34,812 nt of DNA from Streptomyces sp. ISL-94 (GCF_018614075.1 NZ_JAGGOZ010000018.1:1-34812); one strand, 5' to 3'; numbered from the stretch's first letter, positions 8,181-16,830 are shown. Made by a program: numbers and translations. The notes: generated by a model from the sequence alone, not told the origin.

Positions 8181-8196
8181 TTGCCGCGATCGGCAA
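8181..8196. promoter_or_regulatory. Palindrome in the exporter/ABC divergent promoter (site 1)
   Basis: TTGCCG at 8181-8186 and CGGCAA at 8191-8196 form perfect arms around a CGAT centre. It lies 47-62 bp upstream of the zinc exporter start. This could be a regulator site; no protein can be assigned. Confidence 0.35.
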
Positions 8197-8202
8197 AGGC
8201 TG

Positions 8203-8217
8203 CAACGGGGACCGTTG
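8203..8217. promoter_or_regulatory. Palindrome in the exporter/ABC divergent promoter (site 2)
   Basis: CAACGG (8203-8208) and CCGTTG (8212-8217) flank a 3-base centre. On the minus strand it reads TGACAACGG...CCGTTGCA, 69-83 bp upstream of the exporter start. That position would suit an activator such as Zur acting on a zinc exporter, but the match to a Zur box is inference only. Confidence 0.35.
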
Positions 8218-8285
8218 TCATTCCCTATAAGGACTGTCTGACCTGCGGTTATGCCGGTCCGGTCGGATCGTGGGAAAATCTGTTC

Positions 8286-10661
8286 ATGGTCCAGCGCCCC
8301 GGTGTGCCGCCCGCGCCCGAACTCGTCCTGGAGACTGTCAGGGGCTCCACGGAGATGAGCCCGGGCCGGACTTACCACGTTGGCAGGGATCCTCACTGCG
8401 AGGTCTGCCTCGACGATCCCCGCGTCTCCTGGCACCACGCGGTCCTGCGCCCCGATGGCGACCACTGGACCGTCGAGGACGAGGGCAGCACCAACGGCAC
8501 GTGGGCGGACGGCCACCGCATCAAGGCGTGGAGCGTCGGCCCCGGCAGTGAGCTGCGCTTCGGCAACCCCGAGGACGGCCCTCGCGCCGTGCTCGTCGGC
8601 CGTGGCCCCCGCCGCGCCGCCGCGTCCAGGCCCTCCGGGGTCTGGAAACCGTCCCTCACCGGCACCTTCCGGCAGCCCACGAGCATCCGCCCGATGGCCG
8701 CCCGTACCGCGCTGCGCATCGGCCGCGCCCCCGAGAACGACCTCGTCATCGACGAGCTCATCGTCTCCCGCCGGCACGCCGAACTGCGCGCCCTCGCCGA
8801 CGGCACGTATGAGATCGCCGACCTCGGCAGCCACAACGGCACCTACCTCAACGGCGTCCGCGTCGACCGGACCGCCCCCGTCGCCGAGGGCGACATCGTC
8901 GGCATCGGCCACTCCGCCTTCTGCCTCGTCGGGGACCAGCTCCAGGAGTACGTGGACACGGGCTCGGTCTCCCTCGACGTCCAGGACCTCACCGTCGCCG
9001 TCGACCGCGGCCGCAAGGTCCTCATGGACGGCGTCTCCTTCCCCGTCGGCGCCAACTGCCTGCTCGCGGTCGTCGGCCCCAGCGGCGCCGGCAAGTCCAC
9101 GCTGCTCGGCGCGCTCACCGGCCTGCGCCCCGCCGACAGCGGCACCGTCCTCTACGACGGCCGCGACCTCTACCGCGACTACGCCGAACTGCGCAGCCGC
9201 ATCGGCCTCGTGCCCCAGGACGACATCCTGCACGCCCAGCTCACCGTCCGCCGCGCCCTCCTCTACGCCGCCGAACTGCGCTTCCCGCAGGACACCGCCA
9301 AGGCCGAGCGCGAGGCCCGGGTCGACGAGGTGATCCGCGAGCTCGGCCTCGTCCAACGGGCCGACCAGTCCATCCACAGCCTCTCCGGCGGCCAGCGCAA
9401 ACGGGTCTCCGTCGCCCTCGAACTGCTCACCAAGCCGTCCCTGCTCTTCCTCGACGAACCCACCTCCGGCCTCGACCCCGGCATGGACCGCTCCGTCATG
9501 CACATGCTGCGCGGCCTCGCCGACGACGGCCGCACCGTCATCGTGGTCACCCACAGCGTGCTCAGCCTCAACGTCTGCGACCGACTGCTCTTCCTCGCCC
9601 CCGGCGGGCGCGTCGCCTACTTCGGCCCGCCCGACGAGGCCCTCGCCTTCTTCGGCTTCGAGCAGTGGCCGGAGGCGTTCGAGGCGTTCGAAAACCAGCA
9701 GGACCGCGACTGGGCGGGGGAGTACCGCGCCTCGCCGGCCCACCGCCGCTACGTCGACGTCACCGCCGGCCAGTCCTGGCGTGCCGGGGAGAGCGAACAG
9801 CCGGCCAGAGCCGCGCCCCCGCCACCGCCGAAGGCGCAGAGCTGGGGTTCCCAACTGTCCACCCTGATCCGCCGGTACGCCGCCGTGCTCAGCGCCGACC
9901 GTACCTTCCTCGTCATCATGATCGCGCTGCCGTTCATGATGGGAGCCATGGCCCGCGCACTGGCAGGGAGCACCCTCACCGCCGAGACGGCGCTGAACGC
10001 CCTGCTCATCCTGACCATCGGCGGAGTGCTCACCGGCGCCGCCAACGCCGTCCGCGAACTCGTCAAGGAACGCGTGATCTACCAGCGCGAACGCGCCGTC
10101 GGGCTGTCCCGCTCCGCCTACCTGATGTCGAAGGTGGTGGTGCTCGGCGCGATCACCGTCGGCCAGGCCGCGGTGCTCACCCTCGTAGCTCTCGGCGGAG
10201 TGAAACTCAACGCGCCGGACGGCCAGGGCGTCCTCATGCCACCGCTGATCGAGATCACCCTCGCCGTCGCCCTGCTGTCCTTCACCGCGATGATGCTGGG
10301 GCTGCTGATCTCCGGCCTGGTCCGCAAGGAGGAGGTCACCATGCCACTTCTGGTCCTCCTCGCCATCGTGCAGGTCGTCTTCTGCGGCACCCTGCTGAAG
10401 CTCTACGGCGTCGCAGGCCTCGAACAGCTGGCCTGGTTCGCGCCGGCCCGGTGGGCGATGGGCGCGATGGGCGGCACCATCGACCTCGCTGCGATCGTCC
10501 CCGGCAGACTCACCCAGGACCCGATCTACGACCACGAGGCCGGAGTGTGGCTGATCAGCATCAGCATGCTGGTGGCCCTGTCCGTACTCTTCGGCGTGCT
10601 GGTGTCCCGGCTGCTGCGCCGGTACGAGCCAGCCGTGATGCGGAAGCAGCCGCGGCGATGA
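8286..10661 (+). CDS. Double-FHA ABC transporter (ABCG-like half-transporter, Rv1747-type)
   Basis: A 791-residue membrane protein. FHA domain 1 (about 27-95) and FHA domain 2 (about 140-210) each keep the phosphothreonine-binding residues: Gly-Arg at 33-34 and 146-147, Ser and His at 48/51 and 161/164, Asn-Gly at 70-71 and 184-185. The ABC domain follows: Walker A GPSGAGKST (264-272), signature LSGGQ (366-370), Walker B LLFLDE (386-391). The C-terminal third has six hydrophobic helices of the ABC2 type. Architecture matches M. tuberculosis Rv1747, an exporter controlled by phosphorylation by the Ser/Thr kinase PknF. ATG 8286 begins just before the first FHA domain. The stop overlaps the next gene by ATGA. 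Two FHA domains imply kinase control; the kinase 3 kb away is a candidate, unproven. Confidence 0.92.
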   Translation: MVQRPGVPPAPELVLETVRGSTEMSPGRTYHVGRDPHCEVCLDDPRVSWHHAVLRPDGDHWTVEDEGSTNGTWADGHRIKAWSVGPGSELRFGNPEDGPRAVLVGRGPRRAAASRPSGVWKPSLTGTFRQPTSIRPMAARTALRIGRAPENDLVIDELIVSRRHAELRALADGTYEIADLGSHNGTYLNGVRVDRTAPVAEGDIVGIGHSAFCLVGDQLQEYVDTGSVSLDVQDLTVAVDRGRKVLMDGVSFPVGANCLLAVVGPSGAGKSTLLGALTGLRPADSGTVLYDGRDLYRDYAELRSRIGLVPQDDILHAQLTVRRALLYAAELRFPQDTAKAEREARVDEVIRELGLVQRADQSIHSLSGGQRKRVSVALELLTKPSLLFLDEPTSGLDPGMDRSVMHMLRGLADDGRTVIVVTHSVLSLNVCDRLLFLAPGGRVAYFGPPDEALAFFGFEQWPEAFEAFENQQDRDWAGEYRASPAHRRYVDVTAGQSWRAGESEQPARAAPPPPPKAQSWGSQLSTLIRRYAAVLSADRTFLVIMIALPFMMGAMARALAGSTLTAETALNALLILTIGGVLTGAANAVRELVKERVIYQRERAVGLSRSAYLMSKVVVLGAITVGQAAVLTLVALGGVKLNAPDGQGVLMPPLIEITLAVALLSFTAMMLGLLISGLVRKEEVTMPLLVLLAIVQVVFCGTLLKLYGVAGLEQLAWFAPARWAMGAMGGTIDLAAIVPGRLTQDPIYDHEAGVWLISISMLVALSVLFGVLVSRLLRRYEPAVMRKQPRR

Positions 10662-11338
10662 CCTTCCGGGACGGCCCCTCCGACTTCCATCCCACCCACG
10701 TCGTCCCCCAGGAGGGCATGGCCGCCTGGGAGGCCCCCGACGTGACCCGGCCGACCGCACCCCTGGACCCCTTCCTGCCCGTGCAACTGCTGTCCCGCAG
10801 CGGGGAGTGGGGGGAGATCCTGTGCGCCAACGGGTGGTCCGCCTGGGTCGACGGACGGCTGCTGGTCGCCGTGCCGCAGCCGCCGCCCACCGCCGGAGGG
10901 CCGGCCCCGGCCCGTGCCGAGGACCCGCGGCCGCACCTGGACCGGACGGCGGGCGCCCTGGACCTCTACCGGCACGCCGTCGGCGACCTCGCCGAGGGGA
11001 GGGTCGACAGCGAGCAGTTCGGCCGCTCCCTGCGGAACCTGCGGGCCGGGATCGTCATCGACGGGGCGTCCGTCTGGGTCTACGACGAAACGGCGGGACG
11101 GTGGATGTACGGCGACGGGACCCGCCTGGCGACCTACGCGGTCGCCGCGGGACCGGGGGCCCCGCACGCGCCTGCGCCGCCGCCGACGCAGACGAGTGTG
11201 CACGGGGTGGCCGACGTACGGGAAAATCCGCGACCACCGACGGCCGCGGCGCCCCCGACCGGCCCGCCCCAGCGGGCGGCGGAACACGAGCCGACCCGGA
11301 TCGTGGACACCCCCGGAACCGGGACCCGGGACGAGTGA
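10658..11338 (+). CDS. Small W-rich (SH3-like) protein coupled to the FHA-ABC transporter
   Basis: A 226-residue protein with no signal peptide or membrane helix. The N-terminal half has an SH3-like stretch (PVQLLSRSGEWGEILCANGW followed by AWVDGRLLV). The middle is a helical segment (ALDLYRHAVGDLAEGRVDSEQ) leading to a second Trp-rich strand pair (ASVWVYDETAGRWMYGDG). The C-terminal 60 residues are Pro/Thr-rich and disordered. Its ATG overlaps the transporter stop (ATGA), so the two are made together, and it probably acts on or with the transporter. The Thr-rich tail could carry phosphothreonines read by the FHA domains, which is speculation. I do not recognise a named family. Confidence 0.7.
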   Translation: MTFRDGPSDFHPTHVVPQEGMAAWEAPDVTRPTAPLDPFLPVQLLSRSGEWGEILCANGWSAWVDGRLLVAVPQPPPTAGGPAPARAEDPRPHLDRTAGALDLYRHAVGDLAEGRVDSEQFGRSLRNLRAGIVIDGASVWVYDETAGRWMYGDGTRLATYAVAAGPGAPHAPAPPPTQTSVHGVADVRENPRPPTAAAPPTGPPQRAAEHEPTRIVDTPGTGTRDE

Positions 11339-11370
11339 ACCGGGGGCGGGGGCGGGGGCGGACCCGAACG

Positions 11371-12621
11371 TCAGTCCGCGGTGACCCCCTCGACGCGGCC
11401 GCGGCGGCGGAGCGGGCGGGCCAGGAGGGCGCCCAGGAAACCGGCCACCGCGCCCCAGAGGAGGGCGAGGCCGACCGTACGCCACAGCACGGGCGTGAGC
11501 CGCACCGTGCCGCCGAGGCTGTCCACGTCGCCGAGGCCGAGCAGGGAGAGGCCGAACTGGGCCTGGACCCTCGAGAGCAGGCAGACCGCCAGCGTCGCCA
11601 GGGCCAGGGCCACGGCGAGGTGCAGCGCGTGCTGCCAGAGGCGGACGTGGGCGGGGGAGCGTACGGCGGCCAGCACGCCCGTGCCGAGCAGCAGGACGGC
11701 GGCCACGGCCACCAGCCACCACGCCCGGGAGTCCTGCCGGGCGAGTGAGGCCACGTCGACCATCGACAGGTCGGGGCCGCGCACGACCCGGTCCAGCAGC
11801 TGCGGCATCGGCAGCCCGAAGGGGCCCTCGACCCTGCCCTCCCAGGCGCCGCCGAAGCCGAGGGTCAGGGCGAGCCAGACCAGGTTCGGCAGCCCCAGCA
11901 TGAGCACCGCCAGGGTGCGGGTGCCGTGCCCCTGGGTCGCGGCCACCACCAGGCCGGCGCCGAGGCCGAGGACGACGTACGCGAGGAGCAGCAGGGTCGT
12001 GGCGAAGGCCGCCGGGCGCACGGCCGCGTGGAAGCGGACCAGCCGGGCGGGCAGCGGTGCGCGGCGGGAGACCAGCAGGGAGATGAGCAACAGGCCCAGG
12101 ATCCACAGCAGTCCGAAGAGCAGGGTGGCGGGCAGGTCGGCCCGGAAGCCCACCGTCGGCGCCGAGTCGAGGAGTTCACCGATCTGCCCGAAGGGGGAGT
12201 CACCGGTGGAGATGCCGAAGCTCTGGCGGGCGAGGAAGGCGGACCCGGTGAGCACCACGAGCCAGAGCAGCACCAACGGGGCTGCGCGGGCCAGCAGTTC
12301 ACGGAGCCGGGCGACTGCCCGGTTGTGCAGCGGGCGCAGGAAGCAGTACCCGGTGGTGAGGGCTCCGGCCAGACTCACCGAGAGCGGCAGCAGGGAGAGG
12401 GTCGCGTCGGCTCCCGCGAGGAAGCCGGCCCCGCCCGACAGCTCGACCGTGCCGCCGGCCGCCATCACGACGACGGCCGCGACCACGTGCGGGAAGGCGC
12501 CGCCGGGCAGGCCGCCCGCACCGGCACAGGCCAGTCCGGCAGCGGCGACCGCGGTCATCACCGCGAATCCCGCCACGACCGCCACGAGGGCGTCCCGCCA
12601 TGCCTTGGGTGTGGGGCTCAC
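11371..12621 (-). CDS. Streptophobe-family polytopic membrane protein
   Basis: A 416-residue integral membrane protein with about ten hydrophobic helices. Recognisable traits of the Streptomyces streptophobe family are an N-terminal helix pair with GGxPGGAFPHVVAAVVVMAAGG, a conserved STGDSPFGQIGELLDSAPTVGFRADL-type external loop (written here in shortened form: STGDSPFGQIGELL) and a loop containing GPFGLPMPQLLDRV. Function is unknown. GTG at 12621 (VSPTPKAWRD) is chosen because the upstream extension is Cys/Pro-rich and crosses the promoter of the divergent DUF6777 gene. It is convergent with the W-rich protein gene, separated by 32 bp holding three GGGGGC runs. Divergent promoters with DUF6777 suggest joint control. 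Confidence 0.75.
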   Translation of the reverse strand: MSPTPKAWRDALVAVVAGFAVMTAVAAAGLACAGAGGLPGGAFPHVVAAVVVMAAGGTVELSGGAGFLAGADATLSLLPLSVSLAGALTTGYCFLRPLHNRAVARLRELLARAAPLVLLWLVVLTGSAFLARQSFGISTGDSPFGQIGELLDSAPTVGFRADLPATLLFGLLWILGLLLISLLVSRRAPLPARLVRFHAAVRPAAFATTLLLLAYVVLGLGAGLVVAATQGHGTRTLAVLMLGLPNLVWLALTLGFGGAWEGRVEGPFGLPMPQLLDRVVRGPDLSMVDVASLARQDSRAWWLVAVAAVLLLGTGVLAAVRSPAHVRLWQHALHLAVALALATLAVCLLSRVQAQFGLSLLGLGDVDSLGGTVRLTPVLWRTVGLALLWGAVAGFLGALLARPLRRRGRVEGVTAD

Positions 12622-12714
12622 CCGTTCACCGTAGGCAGCCTCGGCTTGCGGGCACCACCCGGACGGCGCACACAATGGTCCGCAAGGGACTTTCCGCGCC
12701 TGGAAGAAGAGCCC

Positions 12715-14358
12715 ATGAGCACGCAACCGGACCGCCCACGGCCCCAGCAGCAGCCGCCGCCGCCGTCATCCGAGCGCCCCACAGGGCCGCCTTCAGGCCC
12801 GCTTTCGGGCGGGCAGCAGGGCCCGCCGAAGCCGCCACCACCACCCGCGCCGCCAGGCGGCGCGGGTGGGGCCGGCGGCGGCCCGTGGTGGCGGTCCGTA
12901 CCCCGGCTCGTCACCGCACTCGTCGCGGTGGCGGCGGCCGTGGCCCTGGCCGTGGTGCTCACCCGGCCCAGCGGCACCGACCAGGCCGGCGGCGAGGTGT
13001 TCCTGCAGCCGGTGGCCGCCTCCGGCCCCGACCCGTTCACCGAGTCCACCGCGGCGGAGCAGGCCAAGCCGCTGCCGGAGAGCCCGACGCCGTCCGCCAG
13101 CGCCACCAAGGGCACCGCGCCGTCTACGGCCGCCTCGGCGACCACCGGCACCCAGACGGGCACCCGGAGCGTCAGCGGGGCCTCGCCGGGCGTCTACGCG
13201 GGCACCAAGGACGTCCCCAGCTGCGATGTCGAGAAGCAGATCAGGGCGCTGTCCGCGCAGCCCGCCAAGAACGCAGCCTTCGCCTCGGCCTCCGGCATCC
13301 AGCCGACTGCCGTGCCCGGCTACCTCCGCTCGCTCACCCCGGTGCAGCTGCGGATGGACACCCGGGTCACGAACCACGGCTTCCAGAACGGCAGGACCAC
13401 CGCCTACCAGGCCGTGCTCCAGGCCGGGACGGCGGTGCTCGTGGACGACCGGGGCGTGCCGCGGGTGCGCTGCGCCTGCGGGAATCCGCTGGGTCCCCCG
13501 GTGGCGCTCAAGGCCAACCCGAAGCGCTTCGGACAGACGTGGAACTCGTACCAGCCGTCGCGGGTGGTGGTCATCGCGCCGTCGGTGACCGTCGTGAACG
13601 TGTTCGTGATCTACGACCACCAGAACCGGCACTGGTACGAGCGCCCGCGCGGCGACCACCGCGGCAAGCGCGACAAGCCGGTGCCGCCGCCGGTGTTCCC
13701 GACGCCGCCGGTCACCCCGACCTCGCTCCCGACCGGCAGGCCGACGTCGCCGACCGCGACCGTGTCGCCCACGAATTCGAAGACCGTGTCCGAATCGGCG
13801 ACGGTGTCGCCTACGACGTCCCCGACCGCGTCGCCGTCGGAGTCGCCTTCGACGTCGCCGTCGGAGTCGCCTTCGACGTCGCCGTCGGAGTCGCCTTCGA
13901 CGTCGCCGTCGGAGTCGCCTTCGACGTCCCCGTCGGAGTCGCCTTCGACGTCCCCGTCGGAGTCGCCTTCGACGTCGCCGTCCGAGTCGCCTTCGGAGTC
14001 GCCTTCCGAGTCCCCGCGCGAATCCCCGTCCACCTCGCCCTCGGAGTCCCCGCGCGAATCCCCGTCCACCTCGCCCTCGGAGTCTCCGCGTGAATCCCCG
14101 TCCACATCGCCCACGGAAACCAGGGACGAGTCGCCCTCGGCCTCGCCCCGGCTGGTGAGGCCGACGACCCCTGCGCCCGAGCGCCCGTCGCCCTCGGTCC
14201 TGACCGTCCCGGCACAGCCCCCGTCTCCGCCGGCACCGGAGGTCACGGCCATCGAGCCGGTGCCTCCGCCCCCGCCGCCCTCGCCCCCGGAGCTCACGGA
14301 GCCTCCGCCTCCGCCGCCGTCACTGCCGCCCGTTCCGCCCGGCAACGACACCGAGTAG
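12715..14358 (+). CDS. DUF6777 membrane-anchored protein with Ser/Pro/Glu repeat stalk
   Basis: A 547-residue protein. The first 60 residues are Pro/Gln/Gly-rich cytoplasmic tail, then comes one membrane helix (LVTALVAVAAAVALAVVLT). The extracytoplasmic DUF6777 domain begins at EVFLQPVAASGPDPFTEST and contains DVEKQI, a VPGYLRSLTPVQLRMDTRVTNHG-type block and the CACGNPL motif with two Cys. After KPVPPPVFPTPP the chain becomes a low-complexity stalk of SPSESPST units and then SPRESPSTSPSE units, ending in Pro-rich tail. Start ATG 12715 follows a GAAGA site. DUF6777 has no known activity. The stalk is the type seen in surface-exposed, O-glycosylated proteins, so a surface role is inferred. Confidence 0.8.
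   Translation: MSTQPDRPRPQQQPPPPSSERPTGPPSGPLSGGQQGPPKPPPPPAPPGGAGGAGGGPWWRSVPRLVTALVAVAAAVALAVVLTRPSGTDQAGGEVFLQPVAASGPDPFTESTAAEQAKPLPESPTPSASATKGTAPSTAASATTGTQTGTRSVSGASPGVYAGTKDVPSCDVEKQIRALSAQPAKNAAFASASGIQPTAVPGYLRSLTPVQLRMDTRVTNHGFQNGRTTAYQAVLQAGTAVLVDDRGVPRVRCACGNPLGPPVALKANPKRFGQTWNSYQPSRVVVIAPSVTVVNVFVIYDHQNRHWYERPRGDHRGKRDKPVPPPVFPTPPVTPTSLPTGRPTSPTATVSPTNSKTVSESATVSPTTSPTASPSESPSTSPSESPSTSPSESPSTSPSESPSTSPSESPSTSPSESPSTSPSESPSESPSESPRESPSTSPSESPRESPSTSPSESPRESPSTSPTETRDESPSASPRLVRPTTPAPERPSPSVLTVPAQPPSPPAPEVTAIEPVPPPPPPSPPELTEPPPPPPSLPPVPPGNDTE
13831..14118 (+). repeat. In-frame coding tandem repeats (24-bp then 36-bp units)
   Basis: Six 24-base units beginning TCGCCGTCGGAG or TCCCCGTCGGAG occupy 13831-13974, each encoding SPSESPST. 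Degenerate units follow to 14010, then three 36-base units (14011-14046, 14047-14082, 14083-14118) encoding SPRESPSTSPSE. Both periods are multiples of three, so copy number can change without frameshift. Confidence 0.9.
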
Positions 14359-14365
14359 GCGGACC

Positions 14366-14411
14366 CGGATGCGCCTCACTCCCCCCACGCGGGGGGAGTG
14401 AGGCGCATCCG
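14366..14411 (+). terminator. 21-bp perfect hairpin after DUF6777
   Basis: Arms 14366-14386 and 14391-14411 pair perfectly over 21 bp around the tetraloop ACGC; the stem top is CTCCCCCC against GGGGGGAG. It starts 8 bp after the DUF6777 stop and is the strongest simple hairpin in the window. No U-tract follows. Confidence 0.85.
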
Positions 14412-14512
14412 CCGGGTTCCCTGGCCGGGGTCTGCTACGTGCGCCGGCGCCGGGACACCGCGTCGCCCGCCAGTGCTGTCCCCGGCGGTCACGGCGCCTC
14501 CTGAGGGACCAC

Positions 14513-14740
14513 GTGGCGGGCGGCTCCGGGCAGGACACCCGGGCGGCCGCCGCCCGCGCCCGGCTGGACCTGCTGGCCGAACGCGAGCGGGAGGTGGCCC
14601 TGGCGGTCGGGCGAGGCCTCTCCAACGCGGAGATCGCGCGGGAGCTGCACCTGGCGCTGCCGGCGGTGAAGACGCACGTGTCGCGGATCCTGACCGGGAC
14701 ACCGGCGGGTGGGAGTGAGACCCTGGCTGCATGGCCCTGA
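14513..14740 (+). pseudogene. Truncated LuxR/NarL-type HTH fragment
   Basis: A 75-residue frame holding most of a LuxR-type DNA-binding domain: LAEREREVALAVGRGLSNAEIARELHL, then the recognition helix PAVKTHVSRIL. Family members continue with a KLGL..NRVQ helix; here the match stops after ILT (about 14697) and the remaining residues are unrelated. The N-terminal receiver domain is also absent. GTG 14513 has a GAGGGA site 5 bases upstream, and the stop overlaps the next start in ATGGCCCTGA, so the fragment could still be translated and couple the phosphatase. Single-domain GerE-like regulators of this size exist, but they keep the last helix, so I favour a deleted response regulator. Confidence 0.6.
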
Positions 14741-16830
14741 GGGGACGGAACCCCGAGGTCGACTGGCCCGCGCGGCCCGATACGAGCCTTGCGCTCAACC
14801 GCATGGGGACCTTCGACTGGGACCTCGACAGCGGGCGGCTGCACTTGGATCCGACCGCGCTCGAGGTCCTTGACCTGCGCCCCGACGAGTTCACCGGAAC
14901 GCCCGAGGGGCTGCGCGCGCGTCTCGCGCCCCCCGAGGCGGCCCGGCTCGACGCCCGGGTCGCGCAGGCGCTCAAGGACGGCCGCACCCACTACGGGGCC
15001 TACGTGCGCAGCCGCCGCCGGGACGGGACACCGGCCTGGACCCACCTCCAAGGGCACATTCTGCGGGACCGGCACGGTCGCCCGTACCGGGTCATCGGGA
15101 TCCTCCGCGACGCCGCCCACGACCCCGCCCAGCCCGGGGCGGCCGGGGCCGCCGGGGAGCAGGCCGAGGGGCGGCGCCGGATGACCGGAGTCGTCGAGCG
15201 GACCACGGCCATCCTCGCCCATGCCCGCACCGTCAACGACGTGACCGACATCCTCAAGGACCCGCAGGCCCTGGGCCACCTCGGAGCGGTCAGCGTGATG
15301 CTCGGCATCGTCGACGGCGGCCGCATCCACCTGGTCGCGGAGGGGCAGCTCGGCGCGTACGTACCCGAGATCGAGTACACCAGGATCGACGCGCAGTTCC
15401 CGATGAGCGAGGCCGTGCGCAGCATGCAGCCCGTCTACCTCGCCTCCCGGGAGGAGTTCCAGGTCCGCTATCCGCGGCTGTGGCCGTACATCGAGCCGCT
15501 GTCCGTCCGCAGCGGGGTCTACCTGCCGCTGATCGCCCAGGGGCGGCCCATCGGCGCGCTCGGGCTGCTCTACACCCGGGAGGGCGACTTCACCGCCGAG
15601 GAGCGGAACCTGCTGATGGCGCTCGGCAGCGGGATCGCGCAGAGCCTCCAGCGCGCCATTCTCTTCGAACAGGAGCACGACCTGGCGGAAGGGCTCCAGC
15701 GGGCCATGCTGCCCCGACGGATCCCGGAGGTGGCAGGGGTGCGGATCGCTGTACGCTACCGGTCCGCCCGGATGGGGCGGGACGTCGGCGGCGACTGGTA
15801 CGACGTGATCCCGCTCGGCGAGGGCCGGGTCGGGGTGATGATCGGGGACGTGGAGGGGCACGACACGGACGCGGCCGCCGTCATGGGGCAGCTGCGCATC
15901 GCGCTGCGGGCGTACGTGGCCGAGGGGCACACGCCGGGCACGGCGATGGCGCGGGCCTCGGCCTTCCTGCGCGAGCTGGAGACGGAACGGTTCGCCACCT
16001 GCACGTACGCCGAGGTGGACCTCACCACCGGGATGCTCCGCATGGTCCGCGCCGGCCACCTGGACCCGCTCCTGCGGCGCGGCGACGGCAGCGTCCACCG
16101 GATCCAGGTGGCGGGCGGCCTCCCGCTCGGGCTGCCGCACCGAGACCCTTCCCGCACCGGTGCGGGTACGGACAAGGGCACCGGCTACCCGGTCACCAGT
16201 CTCGAACTGCACCCCGGCGACACCCTGGTGCTGTGCACGGACGGCCTGATCGAACGGCCCGGCAAGGACCCCGACACCGGCATGCGGGAGCTCATCACCG
16301 CGGTCCGCGGCGGCCCGGTCGACGTCCAGGAACTCGCCGACGTGCTGTGCGACCTCGTCGGCGACTCCGGCGGCGGCGACGACATGGCCCTGCTGGTCCT
16401 GCGCCGCCGCGGTACCCCCGCCGCACGCGGCGGCGGCCCGCTGCGCCAGCGGCTGGAACCGGGCGACCCGGAGGCCCCCGCGATGGCCCGCCACCTGATC
16501 CGGGCGGCGGTGGCGGCCTGGGGAGCGCGGGACAGGGCAGACGAGATCGAACTGGCCGCGGACGAGCTCATCACCAACGCCCTGGTCCACACGGAGGGCG
16601 GTGGCCAGGTCAGCATGCGGCTGACGGCGGGGGGGCGGATCCGCATCGAGGTCGAGGACTCCAGCAGCGCCCTCCCCAGGCCGCGCGAGGCCGGGGACTG
16701 GGCGGTGTCGGGCCGCGGCCTGATGCTGGTGGACCACCTCTCGGACGCCTGGGGCGTGGAACCCCGGGGCGGCGGCAAATGCGTGTGGTGCGAATTCGCC
16801 GCGGCCGCCCCGGCGCCGATGGCCCGCTGA
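14731..16830 (+). CDS. PAS-GAF-SpoIIE phosphatase with HATPase (RsbU/RsbW-like) domain
   Basis: A 699-residue cytoplasmic signalling protein. PAS domain (about 20-125, MGTFDWDLDSGRLHLD onward), GAF domain (about 155-310), PP2C-type SpoIIE phosphatase (about 325-560) with metal-site motifs GGDWYD, IGDVEGHDTDAAAVM, CTDGLIERP and GGDDMALLVL, and a C-terminal GHKL ATPase domain (about 575-695) with N-box ADELITNALVHT and GRGLMLVDHLSDAWG. Such proteins dephosphorylate anti-sigma antagonists, while the ATPase domain resembles anti-sigma kinases, so one protein may carry both opposing activities. Its start overlaps the LuxR fragment's stop. No sigma factor or STAS protein is in the window; its partners are elsewhere. 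Confidence 0.92.
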   Translation: MALRGRNPEVDWPARPDTSLALNRMGTFDWDLDSGRLHLDPTALEVLDLRPDEFTGTPEGLRARLAPPEAARLDARVAQALKDGRTHYGAYVRSRRRDGTPAWTHLQGHILRDRHGRPYRVIGILRDAAHDPAQPGAAGAAGEQAEGRRRMTGVVERTTAILAHARTVNDVTDILKDPQALGHLGAVSVMLGIVDGGRIHLVAEGQLGAYVPEIEYTRIDAQFPMSEAVRSMQPVYLASREEFQVRYPRLWPYIEPLSVRSGVYLPLIAQGRPIGALGLLYTREGDFTAEERNLLMALGSGIAQSLQRAILFEQEHDLAEGLQRAMLPRRIPEVAGVRIAVRYRSARMGRDVGGDWYDVIPLGEGRVGVMIGDVEGHDTDAAAVMGQLRIALRAYVAEGHTPGTAMARASAFLRELETERFATCTYAEVDLTTGMLRMVRAGHLDPLLRRGDGSVHRIQVAGGLPLGLPHRDPSRTGAGTDKGTGYPVTSLELHPGDTLVLCTDGLIERPGKDPDTGMRELITAVRGGPVDVQELADVLCDLVGDSGGGDDMALLVLRRRGTPAARGGGPLRQRLEPGDPEAPAMARHLIRAAVAAWGARDRADEIELAADELITNALVHTEGGGQVSMRLTAGGRIRIEVEDSSSALPRPREAGDWAVSGRGLMLVDHLSDAWGVEPRGGGKCVWCEFAAAAPAPMAR

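Noticed and set aside
7284..10760. Very long minus-strand open frame across the FHA-ABC gene
   Set aside because: It spans two real genes in the wrong frame, with Asp/Gly/Glu-rich shadow composition and no domain pattern.
11339..11370. G-quadruplex from three GGGGGC runs between convergent genes
   Set aside because: Only three long G runs are present; a stable four-tract structure is not clearly available in the sequence.
13611..14351. Minus-strand open frame rich in GDSDGD repeats that looks like a calcium-binding protein
   Set aside because: It is the reverse-strand shadow of the SPSESPST codons of the DUF6777 gene; the plus-strand protein has a start, ribosome site, membrane helix and family domain.
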